Below, one piece after another: positions 1 through 7,882 of a DNA stretch of 64,000 nucleotides. The number at the start of each line of letters is the position of its first letter. The first letter of the stretch is position 1. Below the pieces are notes generated by a model. The model ran no database searches and was not told where the DNA came from. It worked only from the letters and a program-made list of their open reading frames with translations. This DNA is from Mesorhizobium jarvisii (GTDB lineage: Bacteria; Pseudomonadota; Alphaproteobacteria; Rhizobiales; Rhizobiaceae). Where the stretch lies: the NCBI RefSeq assembly GCF_003601985.1, contig NZ_QZXA01000002.1:682001-746000 (forward strand). The letters are read 5' to 3'. Position numbers and translations under genes: made by a program.

Positions 1-557
1 GAGGTGAGGGTGGTGGAGCCCTGCTTGCGGATGCCGCGCATGGCCATGCACATGTGCTCGGCCTCGATCATGACGGCGACGCCGCGAGGGTTGAGTACAT
101 CCTGGATGACGCCGGCGATCTGCGCGGTCAGTGCTTCCTGCGTCTGCAGGCGATGGGCGAAGATATCGACGACGCGCGCGATCTTGGACAGGCCGACGAC
201 CTTGCCATCCGGCAGGTAGCCGACATGTGCCTTACCGATGATCGGCACCATGTGGTGCTCGCAATGCGAATGGAACTGGATGTCCTTGACGATGACGAGA
301 TCGTCATAGCCGGCGACCTCCTCGAAGGTGCGGCCGAGTTCCTCTGCCGGGCACATGTCGTAGCCGCCGAACATCTCGCGGTAGGCCTTGGCCACGCGCT
401 TGGGTGTGTCGATCAGCCCCTCGCGGTCCGGATTGTCGCCGGTCCAGCGCAGCAATGTGCGCACGGCGGCCTCGACCTCGGCTTCGCTCGGCCGGTCGGT
501 GACCGGCTTTTCCATGTAGGCGGCCTGGGGCATGAGTTTCTTGATGACGGCATCCAT
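1..557 (-). CDS. folE: GTP cyclohydrolase I, C-terminus cut by window edge
   Basis: Converts GTP to 7,8-dihydroneopterin triphosphate, the first step of folate (and in many bacteria queuosine) synthesis, as a cytosolic zinc-dependent decamer. The minus-strand frame opens with [18 protein letters not shown] at 557 and stays open to base 1, giving about 185 residues, so only the C-terminal tail is missing. The zinc and catalytic signatures are visible: [10 protein letters not shown] in the middle and [15 protein letters not shown] near the visible end, each with its cysteine. The start is preceded by a GGGAGA-like ribosome site. It is divergent from the IscU-like gene at 798, so the 240 bp between them should carry both promoters. 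Identity is secure from the motifs. Confidence 0.95.
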   Translation of the reverse strand, partial: MDAVIKKLMPQAAYMEKPVTDRPSEAEVEAAVRTLLRWTGDNPDREGLIDTPKRVAKAYREMFGGYDMCPAEELGRTFEEVAGYDDLVIVKDIQFHSHCEHHMVPIIGKAHVGYLPDGKVVGLSKIARVVDIFAHRLQTQEALTAQIAGVIQDVLNPRGVAVMIEAEHMCMAMRGIRKQGSTTLT

Positions 558-797
558 AAAAGGCGTCTCCCGTAGTTCCTCTCCAAGGAGGAACGAGTTG
601 AACGGACCACGACCTTTCGGTGTCGGAAACTCGCCCCGTTTCCAGCCCCGTAAGCGGCGTGAACTTCCCGGCCAGGACAGTGGCGCTCATCGCCTTGTCG
701 TTACCGGACTGCCAGCATTATATAAGGTCGTAGCGAGCGAAAGGAAGACGCAGCAGCGGCAATCGCTGTTCGCTTGGCGGCGACGGATTGGAAAATA

Positions 798-1244
798 ATG
801 ATCAACGATGTCTACAACGCGAAAATTCTCGGTTTTGCCGGAAACATCGCCCGCATCGGCCGGCTCGATCATCCGGACGCGACCGCCAAGGCGCATTCCA
901 AGCTGTGCGGTTCGACCGTTACCGTCGATCTCAAGATGGCGGACGGGGTGGTCACCGACTTTGCCCATGACGTGAAGGCCTGCGCGCTCGGCCAGGCGTC
1001 ATCCTCGATCATGGCGCAGCATGTCGTTGGCGCGAGCGCCGAGGAATTGCGCATGGTGCGCGACACCATGCTGAAGATGCTGAAAGAGAATGGCGCGCCG
1101 CCGGAAGGGCGCTTCGCCGACCTCAAATATTTGGAGCCGGTGCGCGACTACAAGGCACGGCATGCCTCGACCATGCTGACCTTTGACGCCGTGGTAGACG
1201 CCATCAGCCAGATCGAGAAGAAGCGCGCCGAACAAGCGGCCTGA
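798..1244 (+). CDS. IscU/NifU-like iron-sulfur scaffold family protein
   Basis: A 148-residue protein of the IscU/SufU scaffold family, which in other bacteria builds Fe-S clusters for transfer to target proteins. The first two ligand regions are present: SKLCGSTV near residue 35 and KACALGQASSS near residue 63. Where canonical IscU has its third cysteine (PVR...KCA), this protein reads PVRDYKARHAS, so a histidine replaces the cysteine. I chose ATG 798 (MINDVYNAKI) over an in-frame TTG at 774, because the family normally begins with this motif. It lies between divergent folE and a LysR gene; yidD follows further on. Family assignment is firm, but scaffold activity is doubtful because of the missing cysteine. 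Confidence 0.85.
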   Translation: MINDVYNAKILGFAGNIARIGRLDHPDATAKAHSKLCGSTVTVDLKMADGVVTDFAHDVKACALGQASSSIMAQHVVGASAEELRMVRDTMLKMLKENGAPPEGRFADLKYLEPVRDYKARHASTMLTFDAVVDAISQIEKKRAEQAA

Positions 1245-1267
1245 TCTTGCCATTTTCCGTTCTCGCG

Positions 1268-1480
1268 ATGCGCGGACTTCGCGGCAGCCCGCGACACCGA
1301 CCCTTCCGTGGCGTGGTGTTCGTCTGGTGCCTTGCCGGCGCACTCATGTCGGGCTGCGGCGCGAGCCGGGCCGACGTGGCAGTCGCGCGGGATATCAACG
1401 ACTATCTCATGAAGGCCATCCAGCCCTGTTGGGCCACCCGGCACAGGACACAACGGGCGGGCCTCCGGCAGTCGGGATAA
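1268..1480 (+). CDS. small putative lipoprotein ORF, possibly truncated
   Basis: A 70-residue ORF starting MRGLRGSPRH, with a hydrophobic segment ending in a lipobox-like LMSGC. The downstream sequence INDYLMKAIQPCW looks protein-like, but the tail is arginine-rich. After the TAA at 1478-1480 the same frame continues with NDIDKFLEKHKQAK and a second stop at 1525, which looks more like a natural C-terminus. This suggests either a nonsense or indel-damaged gene or a chance ORF. It starts 23 bases after the IscU-like gene, with no strong ribosome site. I do not recognise a family. The 305 bp between the flanking genes holds nothing else I can name. Confidence 0.35.
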   Translation: MRGLRGSPRHRPFRGVVFVWCLAGALMSGCGASRADVAVARDINDYLMKAIQPCWATRHRTQRAGLRQSG

Positions 1481-1549
1481 AACGACATCGACAAGTTTCT
1501 CGAAAAACACAAGCAGGCAAAGTAGCGGGGGCCTCGGCCCGGGACCGGC

Positions 1550-2473
1550 CTAGACCTTTGCTTCCAATGTCTGTCTGCTTTCAGCAAATTCACTTCGGAC
1601 CCAGTCGGCGAACGCGGCGGCCGGCTCGGAAAGCTCCTCCAAGCTCCTGGCAACAAGCCAGTAGCCGCCGGATGCAACGTCGATGTCGAACGGCTTGATC
1701 AGTGCGCCGGTTTCGAGCTCGTTGCCGATCTGCAAGAGATCGCCCAGCGCGACGCCATGTCCGAGCAGGGCGGCCTGCTTTGAGAGCGATATATCCGCCA
1801 GCAGCGGCCCCCGCGCGGGCACGGCATCGGCCGGCACGCCGGCGGCTTCGAACCAGCGCGTCCAGCCCTGGCGATTTTCCTCATGCAAAAGTGTGTAGCG
1901 GGCAAGGTCGATTGGCTTCTCGAGGGGAGGGCCCGAGGCGAGCAGCGCCGGCGACAAAACCGGTGAATCGACTGTGGAGGCAAGCCGCTCTGCCTGGCTG
2001 CGGGGCCAGGAAGTTGCGTTGGCGCTGAAGCGCAAGGCAAGCTCAGGTTGATCGCTGCGGAATTCGATCAGCCTGGCATCGACTTCGAGGGACACGTCGA
2101 TATCGGGCCGCAGCTGGCGAAACCGGTTGAGCCGAGGCACCAGCCAGACGGAGGCAAGCGACGGCTCGACGCTGACACGAACCACGGACTGCGCCGGCGC
2201 TGCCACCAATTCGCCGAGCAGCCGATCGATGGCGTCGAAACTTGTGACAAGCTGATCAAGCAGCCGGCGGCCGGTGTCGGTCAGTTCGACGCGGCGATGG
2301 TGACGTTCGAACAAGGGCTGGCGCAGGAAGGTTTCAAGTTCGCGGATCTGGCGGCTGATCGCCGCCTGGGAAACGAAAAGCTCCTCGGCGGCCTTGCTGA
2401 AGCTAAGGTGCCGGCCCGCCGCCTCGAAACTCCTCAATGCCGTCAAAGGCAGCCGCCCGCGCTTCATTCGCAT
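1550..2473 (-). CDS. LysR-family transcriptional regulator, GcvA-like
   Basis: A 307-residue LysR regulator. The N-terminal winged helix-turn-helix covers roughly residues 8-67 (LTALRSFEAAGRHLSFSKAA, then VSQAAISRQIRELE), and the periplasmic-binding-like effector domain follows from about residue 95. The opening LPLTALRSFEAAGRHLSF is the pattern of the GcvA/AmpR-like subgroup. It is divergent from a tiny ORF at 2558, and the 84 bp between them is the likely place for its operator. The target genes and the effector cannot be read from the sequence. The GcvA resemblance is only to the subgroup; the gcv operon at 32-36 kb has its own riboswitch. Confidence 0.9.
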   Translation of the reverse strand: MRMKRGRLPLTALRSFEAAGRHLSFSKAAEELFVSQAAISRQIRELETFLRQPLFERHHRRVELTDTGRRLLDQLVTSFDAIDRLLGELVAAPAQSVVRVSVEPSLASVWLVPRLNRFRQLRPDIDVSLEVDARLIEFRSDQPELALRFSANATSWPRSQAERLASTVDSPVLSPALLASGPPLEKPIDLARYTLLHEENRQGWTRWFEAAGVPADAVPARGPLLADISLSKQAALLGHGVALGDLLQIGNELETGALIKPFDIDVASGGYWLVARSLEELSEPAAAFADWVRSEFAESRQTLEAKV

Positions 2474-2557
2474 AACCCAGGATTATCCGAAGTGGAAATT
2501 ATACTCGTTTGAAGGGCAAGGCCAGCGGCGGTCTAATCGCGTCAAAGGAGACCGACC

Positions 2558-2716
2558 ATGATCCAGTTCCTGAGCATCTTTGGCGATGTGATGCGGGTCG
2601 CAACGTTCCAATGGCGTGACGAAAGACACCACGCAAAGTGTGGCGAAGAGCCTGTCCGCCACGGCCGCTGGGCGCCTCCGGTTGACAGGCTGCCGTCTCG
2701 TCGCTGCCGCCCATGA
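2558..2716 (+). CDS. possible small protein of 52 residues divergent from LysR
   Basis: A short ORF opening MIQFLSIFGDVMRVATFQW with a good ribosome site (AAGGAG, seven bases before the ATG). It sits in the 328-bp gap between the LysR gene and yidD. The first 20 residues are hydrophobic and amphipathic; the rest is rich in Arg, His and Pro and may not be conserved. Regulators of this LysR subgroup often have a small divergent target gene, so position and ribosome site favour a real gene. I do not recognise the protein, and the C-terminal half could be an artefact of high GC. Confidence 0.4.
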   Translation: MIQFLSIFGDVMRVATFQWRDERHHAKCGEEPVRHGRWAPPVDRLPSRRCRP

Positions 2717-2801
2717 CGGCGCAGGGGACACGGGGCGGGGATTGCGTTCTCCCGACGAAGCTCACATCTATCGCGGAGAAGCACGCGATACGGAGACTGC
2801 G

Positions 2802-3176
2802 GTGCACGACCCGCATGGGCAGGCCCATACTGTCAGACCGCCAGGGCGCGGGCGCAATTGGCCCGGCCCGTGGCGCAAGACGCCCGGCCGTGTCCTCGGC
2901 ACGTCTTTCGTGCGGCTTTACCAGCTGACGCTTTCCGGTTTTGTCGGCAATTCCTGCCGGCATGTGCCGACCTGTTCGGAATACGCGCATGAGGCGATCG
3001 CCCGCCATGGCCTGTGGGCCGGCGGCTGGATGGGGTTTTTCCGCGTGCTGCGCTGCGGACCGTTCGGCACGCACGGCATCGATTTGGTTCCGGAAGTGCT
3101 GGCGGACCGTTATGTCTGGTTCATGCCCTGGCGGTACTGGCGGATCGGCCGGAAACGCGGCAAAGCCCAGGCCTGA
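2802..3176 (+). CDS. yidD: YidD membrane protein insertion efficiency factor
   Basis: A small membrane-associated protein that helps the YidC/Sec insertion machinery. The core YidD signature is clear: LYQLTLSGFVGNSCRHVPTC, then SEYAHEAIARHG and FRVLRCGPFG, with the conserved cysteines. The frame is open back to 2616. I place the start at GTG 2802 (VHDPHGQAHT), which has a CGGAG site six bases upstream and gives 124 residues, a usual size for rhizobial YidD. The N-terminal stretch RPPGRGRNWPGPWRKTPGR is basic and Pro-rich, as in relatives. Identity is certain; the start is a judgement. Confidence 0.9.
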   Translation: MHDPHGQAHTVRPPGRGRNWPGPWRKTPGRVLGTSFVRLYQLTLSGFVGNSCRHVPTCSEYAHEAIARHGLWAGGWMGFFRVLRCGPFGTHGIDLVPEVLADRYVWFMPWRYWRIGRKRGKAQA

Positions 3177-3305
3177 CGGTGGCCTAACTTCAAAGTCGGA
3201 CTATTTCGTACCATTCAGCATCATGCTGGGTCGCCGTTTTGATACATGGAATCCTCCAACCACGACGCGACTTCTGTCCAAAACCAGTTGCCGATAAAGC
3301 GATCG

Positions 3306-3653
3306 TCACAGGCGAGGCCCAGTCATTTTTTTATATTCTCTCCAGATTCTGATTGCCATATATACTATGTAGCGCTCATGATGGTATATCAGATACATAA
3401 TAATAAACAAAACAACAGTGAAGGCGACTGTTCCAACTAAAGATAGTATGAATTCTATCGGGTGTTTTTCGAATTTAATCCAGCTGAATTTATCTCTTAT
3501 TTCTCCAGATGCCAGCGCTGATGCTGATATGCCGATCGTGTACCCGATCAGGCTCGTTAACGCGATATAGGCTATAACTTTTTTCCAAACACTCATGGAG
3601 AGCAAGGCCATAATTTCATTTCTGATCGGCATTCGAGCAGTCGACGCAGACAT
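3306..3653 (-). CDS. small two-helix membrane protein in AT-rich patch
   Basis: A 115-residue protein with two strong hydrophobic segments, roughly residues 25-48 (VIAYIALTSLIGYTIGISA) and 68-92 (FILSLVGTVAFTVVLFIIMY), and a basic tail. The composition stands out: the DNA from about 3200 to 3730 is much richer in A and T than anything else in the window, and codons ending in A or T dominate here. That suggests recent acquisition. There is no good ribosome site before the ATG at 3653; later in-frame ATGs exist at 3632 and 3611. I do not recognise a family. It is convergent with yidD and divergent from the beta-lactamase. Confidence 0.55.
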   Translation of the reverse strand: MSASTARMPIRNEIMALLSMSVWKKVIAYIALTSLIGYTIGISASALASGEIRDKFSWIKFEKHPIEFILSLVGTVAFTVVLFIIMYLIYHHERYIVYMAIRIWREYKKMTGPRL

Positions 3654-3704
3654 TGTCCAGACGGGTTAACCGGCGACGATATGAGCTCCTCAGATTTGAA
3701 GTGC

Positions 3705-3729
3705 AACACGCGTTGAATTAACGCGTGTT
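3705..3729. repeat. perfect 10-bp inverted repeat with 5-bp spacer
   Basis: AACACGCGTT and AACGCGTGTT flank the spacer GAATT. No T-run follows on either strand, so an operator-like site is more likely than a terminator. It lies between the divergent membrane-protein gene and the beta-lactamase gene, 158 bp before the latter's ATG. Confidence 0.6.
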
Positions 3730-3886
3730 TGATGGGCCAGCATTATACGGATATCGATTTGAGGGCAGATTTTTAGAATTCGGTAGGGTTAACGCAAGCC
3801 TGCACAAAGACTGCGCATTTGAGACAAAATCGAGACAAGAGACCTCGCTAAGTCCGCTGGCGAACACCCTACTGGAGCGAGCATCA

Positions 3887-4714
3887 ATGCGTAACATCGA
3901 CCGTCTTCCCTTTATCCTGGCTGGAGTCCTCTTCCTGCTCGCCTGGCTGCTGGGGTTCCCGATGCGCGCGCAATCTGCGCCGCTTGGGGATGTGCAGTGC
4001 ACACTGATCGCCGAAGCGGCGAGCGGCAAGGTTCTTTATCAGGACGGCACCTGCGACCAGCGGTTCAGCCCGGCCTCGACGTTCAAGGTGCCGCTTTCGC
4101 TGATCGGCTATGACGCCGGTATCCTGAGCGACGAGCACACGCCGAGCTGGGACTACAAACCCGAGTTCGCGGCGGTGAAGCGGGACCAGAAGACAGTCGA
4201 CCCGACGATCTGGGAAAAGGATTCGATCCTCTGGTATTCGCGTGAACTCACCCGCAAGCTTGGACCGCAGAGCTTTGCCGGCTATGTCTCGAAACTCGAC
4301 TACGGCAACAAAGACGTTTCCGGTAATCCCGGCAAGAATGACGGGCTTACCCATTCCTGGGTCAACTCCTCGCTCAAGATCACGCCGGTCGAGCAGGTCG
4401 ATTTCCTGCGCAAGCTTCTGGCGCACAAATTGCCGGTCTCGGCCAAGGCCTACGACATGACGTCAGCCATCATCCCGACATTCCAGGCCGAAGGCTGGAC
4501 GGTGCAAGGCAAGACCGGCAGCACGAGGCTGGCCAATGATGCCGACAAGATCAGGGATAAGCGTTCGCTCGGCTGGTTCGTCGGCTGGGCGAAAAAGGAC
4601 GGACAGCAGATTGTCTTTGCCCGCCTGGTCGTCGATGCCACCCGCACTGATATGCCAAAAGGTCTCAAGACGCGCGCGACGTTCCTGAAAGACCTGCCGC
4701 TGCTGGTGAAGTAA
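3887..4714 (+). CDS. class D (OXA-type) serine beta-lactamase
   Basis: A 275-residue exported penicillin-hydrolysing enzyme. A signal peptide with a long hydrophobic core (ILAGVLFLLAWLLGF) ends around AQS-A near residue 30. The class D motifs come in order: STFK (active-site Ser and carboxylated Lys), DSILWYSRE at the SxV position (here S-I-L), YGNKDVSG, the conserved Trp in THSWVNSSLKI, and KTGS near the C-terminus. ATG 3887 follows a GGAG-like site; the frame is open upstream but without a better start. The SxV to SIL change may alter activity, although related proteobacterial enzymes with SI(L/V)WYS exist as far as I know. The family call is secure; the resistance spectrum is unknown. Confidence 0.92.
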   Translation: MRNIDRLPFILAGVLFLLAWLLGFPMRAQSAPLGDVQCTLIAEAASGKVLYQDGTCDQRFSPASTFKVPLSLIGYDAGILSDEHTPSWDYKPEFAAVKRDQKTVDPTIWEKDSILWYSRELTRKLGPQSFAGYVSKLDYGNKDVSGNPGKNDGLTHSWVNSSLKITPVEQVDFLRKLLAHKLPVSAKAYDMTSAIIPTFQAEGWTVQGKTGSTRLANDADKIRDKRSLGWFVGWAKKDGQQIVFARLVVDATRTDMPKGLKTRATFLKDLPLLVK

Positions 4715-4718
4715 CCCG

Positions 4719-5555
4719 TCAGGCGGTTCGGCGCGCGCGGATGATGTGGCCGCCGGAAGTGTTCGTCATTCCCTTCGGGGCTTTGGAAAAGCGAGCGGCG
4801 AGATCGCCGCTCTCGATATCCTCGATCTCGTCGAAGCCGAGCTCGCCCAGGGATTTCGCCAGTTCGGCCGGAACGAAGAAGCTGATCCATGGCTCCCCGA
4901 CAGATGCGACGCGGGCCGCATGGAAGGCCAGCGCGGCCTGTCCCGCCGCGTCACGGTTCTCGGCCGGTTCGCTGTAGTCGAACACGACCTCCGAGCCGGG
5001 AAAGCCTGCGATCCAGGACAATGTGTTGAAGATCGCTTCCTTCGTCAGGTAGGGCACGACCCCCAGCCAGATGAAGAAACTCGGCTCGCTCGACCGCAAA
5101 CCGGCGGCAGCCAGTTCGGTGGAGAGACTCTGCCGCTCGAAATCGACCGGCACGAATCTGGTGGCGGTTGGCTCGGCAAGTCCGCTATCGGCAATGCATT
5201 TGCGTTTCCAGGCTTGCGTGGCCGGGTGATCGACTTCGAACACGCTGAGGTCGGGATACGGATTGCGCAGCGAAAACGTATCGAGGCCGGCGCCAAGCGC
5301 GACGAGTTGGCGGACACCGCGACGCACCGCCGCCGCCAGCCAGTCCTCGGCGAAGCGGGCGCGTGCTGCCACGAACAGGCGCATGCGCCGGCGGCGCTCG
5401 TCTTCCTGCTCAAGCTCGCGCGCCGCGGGAGCGGCTTCACCCAGAATCGCGATCGCGTAGGGATCGCGAAACAGCCCCGCCTGCGGTGAAAATTGATGCA
5501 GGGCCCTCATGCGGGCGACGCCAAGGGCGGTTCGGCTGGGTGTTGCGTTTTCCAT
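4719..5555 (-). CDS. class I SAM-dependent methyltransferase, LCMT/TIGR00027 type
   Basis: A 278-residue methyltransferase of the leucine carboxyl methyltransferase-like group. The SAM-binding glycine motif is LVALGAGLDTFSLR, followed by the acidic strand end VFEVDHPATQAWK, the usual TIGR00027 pattern. ATG 5555 (MENATPSRTALGVARMRALH) has a GGAA-type site; upstream in-frame codons have none. Substrates in this family are mostly unknown (O-methylation of small acids or polyketides in some members). It is convergent with the beta-lactamase, with four bases between the stops, so it has its own promoter near 5560-5700. Confidence 0.85.
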   Translation of the reverse strand: MENATPSRTALGVARMRALHQFSPQAGLFRDPYAIAILGEAAPAARELEQEDERRRRMRLFVAARARFAEDWLAAAVRRGVRQLVALGAGLDTFSLRNPYPDLSVFEVDHPATQAWKRKCIADSGLAEPTATRFVPVDFERQSLSTELAAAGLRSSEPSFFIWLGVVPYLTKEAIFNTLSWIAGFPGSEVVFDYSEPAENRDAAGQAALAFHAARVASVGEPWISFFVPAELAKSLGELGFDEIEDIESGDLAARFSKAPKGMTNTSGGHIIRARRTA

Positions 5556-5731
5556 ATCGACAATTCCAGACGATTGCGGGGATGTTCGCAAGCCTGAGCG
5601 GTGGGATGCGACATCTCTGCCGACATTTCCTGACGGCCGGCCAGCCAGCACTCTTTACCTGGCCCGGCACTGCCTCTAAAACCCGCGCGCTGCCGTTTGT
5701 CCATGTGATTGGCGCATCCGGCTTTATCTAG

Positions 5732-5778
5732 TGCATGTCGTAACCCCAGGACTGTCATACACTTTTGGGCGACATGCA
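5732..5778. repeat. dispersed 47-bp palindromic intergenic repeat, copy 1
   Basis: It begins TGCATGTCG and ends CGACATGCA, a perfect 9-bp inverted repeat, and contains CACTTTTGGG before the right arm. A second copy with identical ends and the same 47-bp length lies at 36662-36708. This copy ends 45 bases before the thrS ATG, so it may be transcribed in the thrS leader. Confidence 0.85.
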
Positions 5779-5823
5779 TTTCAACCACCCGCGCTCGTTT
5801 GCGGGACTGGATAGGAGAACCAT

Positions 5824-7800
5824 ATGCTGAATTCCGTTTCCCTGACATTTCCCGACGGCTCTGTCCGCGACTACGACGCGGCGATGACCGGCGCCGGCCT
5901 TGCCGAATCGATCTCGAAGTCGCTGGCCAAGAAGGCCGTCGCCTACGCCATTGACGGCACCGTGCGCGACCTCTCCGACCCGCTCGGCAAGTCCGGCAAG
6001 GTCGAGATCATCACCCGCGACGATGCGCGCGCGCTTGAGCTTATCCGTCACGACACCGCGCACGTGCTGGCGGAGGCCGTGCAGGAATTGTGGCCGAGGA
6101 CGCAGGTGACCATCGGGCCAGTGATCGAGAACGGATTCTACTACGACTTCGCCCGCAACGAGCCGTTTACGCCGGACGATTTTCCGGTGATCGAGAAGAA
6201 GATGCGCGAGATCATCGCGCGCAACAAGCCGTTCACCAAGGAAGTCTGGTCGCGCGACAAGGCGAAAAAGGTGTTCGCCGACAAGGGCGAGAGCTACAAG
6301 CTCGAACTGATCGACGCCATTCCCGAGGATCAGGATCTCAAGATCTACGCACAAGGCGACTGGTTCGATCTCTGCCGTGGCCCGCACATGGCCTCGACCG
6401 GCCAGATCGGCAACGCCTTCAAGCTGATGAAGGTGGCCGGTGCCTATTGGCGCGGCGATTCGAACAACCCGATGCTGACACGCATCTATGGCACGGCCTG
6501 GGCCGACCAGGCGCAGCTCGAATCCTACCAGACGATGCTGGAGGAGGCCGAGAAGCGCGACCACCGCAAGCTCGGACGGGAGATGGACCTCTTCCATTTC
6601 CAGGAAGAGGGGCCGGGCGTCGTCTTCTGGCACGCCAAGGGCTGGAAGATGTTCCAGAACCTGGTCAACTACATGCGCCGCCGCCTCGACGAGCAGGGCT
6701 ACCAGGAGGTCAACGCGCCGCAGGTGCTCGACAAGAGCCTGTGGGAAACGTCAGGCCATTGGGGCTGGTATCGCGACGCCATGTTCAAGGTGACGGTCGC
6801 CGGCGACGATACCGACGACGACCGCGTCTTCGCGCTGAAGCCGATGAACTGCCCGGGCCACGTACAGATTTTCAAGCATGGGTTGAAGTCTTATCGCGAT
6901 CTGCCCGTAAAACTTGCGGAATTCGGCAATGTGCATCGCTACGAACCGTCGGGCGCGCTTCACGGTCTCATGCGCGTGCGCGGCTTCACGCAGGATGATG
7001 CGCATATCTTCTGCACCGAGGAGCAGCTGGCGTCGGAATGCCTGCGCATCAACGATCTGATCCTGTCGACCTATGCCGATTTCGGCTTCGACGAAATCAG
7101 CGTCAAGCTGTCGACGCGGCCCGACAAGCGTGTCGGCACCGACGAGGCCTGGGATCATGCCGAGGCGATCATGGGCAGCGTGCTGGAGACGATCAGGACG
7201 CGGTCCGGCAACCGGATCAAGACCTCGATCAATCCGGGCGAGGGCGCTTTCTACGGGCCGAAGTTCGAATATGTGTTGAAGGATGCCATCGGCCGCGAAT
7301 GGCAATGCGGTACCACGCAGGTCGATTTCAACCTGCCGGAACGCTTTGGCGCCTTCTATATCGGCTCGGATTCGGAGAAGAAGCAGCCCGTCATGGTACA
7401 CCGCGCCATCTGCGGTTCGATGGAGCGTTTCCTCGGCATCCTGATCGAGAATTATTCCGGCCATTTCCCGCTGTGGTTCGCGCCGCTGCAGGTGGTGGTG
7501 GCAACGATCACCTCGGAGGCGGACAGCTACGCGACCGAGGTGGTGGCAAAGCTGAAGGCAGCCGGGCTGCTGGCGGAAGCCGATCTGCGCAACGAGAAGA
7601 TCAACTACAAGGTCCGCGAACACTCGCTGGCCAAGGTGCCGGTCATCCTCGTCTGCGGCAAGCGCGAGGCGGAGGAACAGACGGTCAACATCCGCCGGCT
7701 CGGTTCGCGCGACCAGGAATCGCTTGGCCTTGCCGAGGCGATCGCGCGACTGACCGAAGAGGCCGTTACACCGGACCGCAGGCGCAAACGCGCGGCCTGA
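5824..7800 (+). CDS. thrS: threonyl-tRNA synthetase
   Basis: Charges tRNA-Thr with threonine in the cytosol. The protein is 658 residues, the normal length. An N-terminal TGS domain ([17 protein letters not shown]) is followed by the editing domain with [16 protein letters not shown], then the class II catalytic core with the zinc cysteine in [14 protein letters not shown] and the motif [14 protein letters not shown], and a C-terminal anticodon-binding domain from about residue 555. The start has AGGAGA eight bases upstream. A strong hairpin terminator follows at 7817, so the gene is probably monocistronic. A palindromic repeat sits in the upstream region. Confidence 0.97.
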   Translation: MLNSVSLTFPDGSVRDYDAAMTGAGLAESISKSLAKKAVAYAIDGTVRDLSDPLGKSGKVEIITRDDARALELIRHDTAHVLAEAVQELWPRTQVTIGPVIENGFYYDFARNEPFTPDDFPVIEKKMREIIARNKPFTKEVWSRDKAKKVFADKGESYKLELIDAIPEDQDLKIYAQGDWFDLCRGPHMASTGQIGNAFKLMKVAGAYWRGDSNNPMLTRIYGTAWADQAQLESYQTMLEEAEKRDHRKLGREMDLFHFQEEGPGVVFWHAKGWKMFQNLVNYMRRRLDEQGYQEVNAPQVLDKSLWETSGHWGWYRDAMFKVTVAGDDTDDDRVFALKPMNCPGHVQIFKHGLKSYRDLPVKLAEFGNVHRYEPSGALHGLMRVRGFTQDDAHIFCTEEQLASECLRINDLILSTYADFGFDEISVKLSTRPDKRVGTDEAWDHAEAIMGSVLETIRTRSGNRIKTSINPGEGAFYGPKFEYVLKDAIGREWQCGTTQVDFNLPERFGAFYIGSDSEKKQPVMVHRAICGSMERFLGILIENYSGHFPLWFAPLQVVVATITSEADSYATEVVAKLKAAGLLAEADLRNEKINYKVREHSLAKVPVILVCGKREAEEQTVNIRRLGSRDQESLGLAEAIARLTEEAVTPDRRRKRAA

Positions 7801-7816
7801 TCCGATAGTTCCCAGG

Positions 7817-7848
7817 AATGGCGGTGGAGCGATCCACCGCCATTTTCA
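7817..7848 (+). terminator. hairpin terminator after thrS
   Basis: A perfect 12-bp stem, AATGGCGGTGGA against TCCACCGCCATT, with loop GCGA and a short T-rich tail (TTTTCAT). It begins 16 bases after the thrS stop. Confidence 0.8.
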
Positions 7849-7882
7849 TATCCCTGTCACGCCAACCTTGTAACGAGCCCTC

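Noticed and set aside
6090-6998. Long plus-strand ORF inside thrS in another frame (and a similar one at 7038-7808)
   Set aside because: High-GC shadow of thrS; arginine- and glycine-rich, no domain, no ribosome site.
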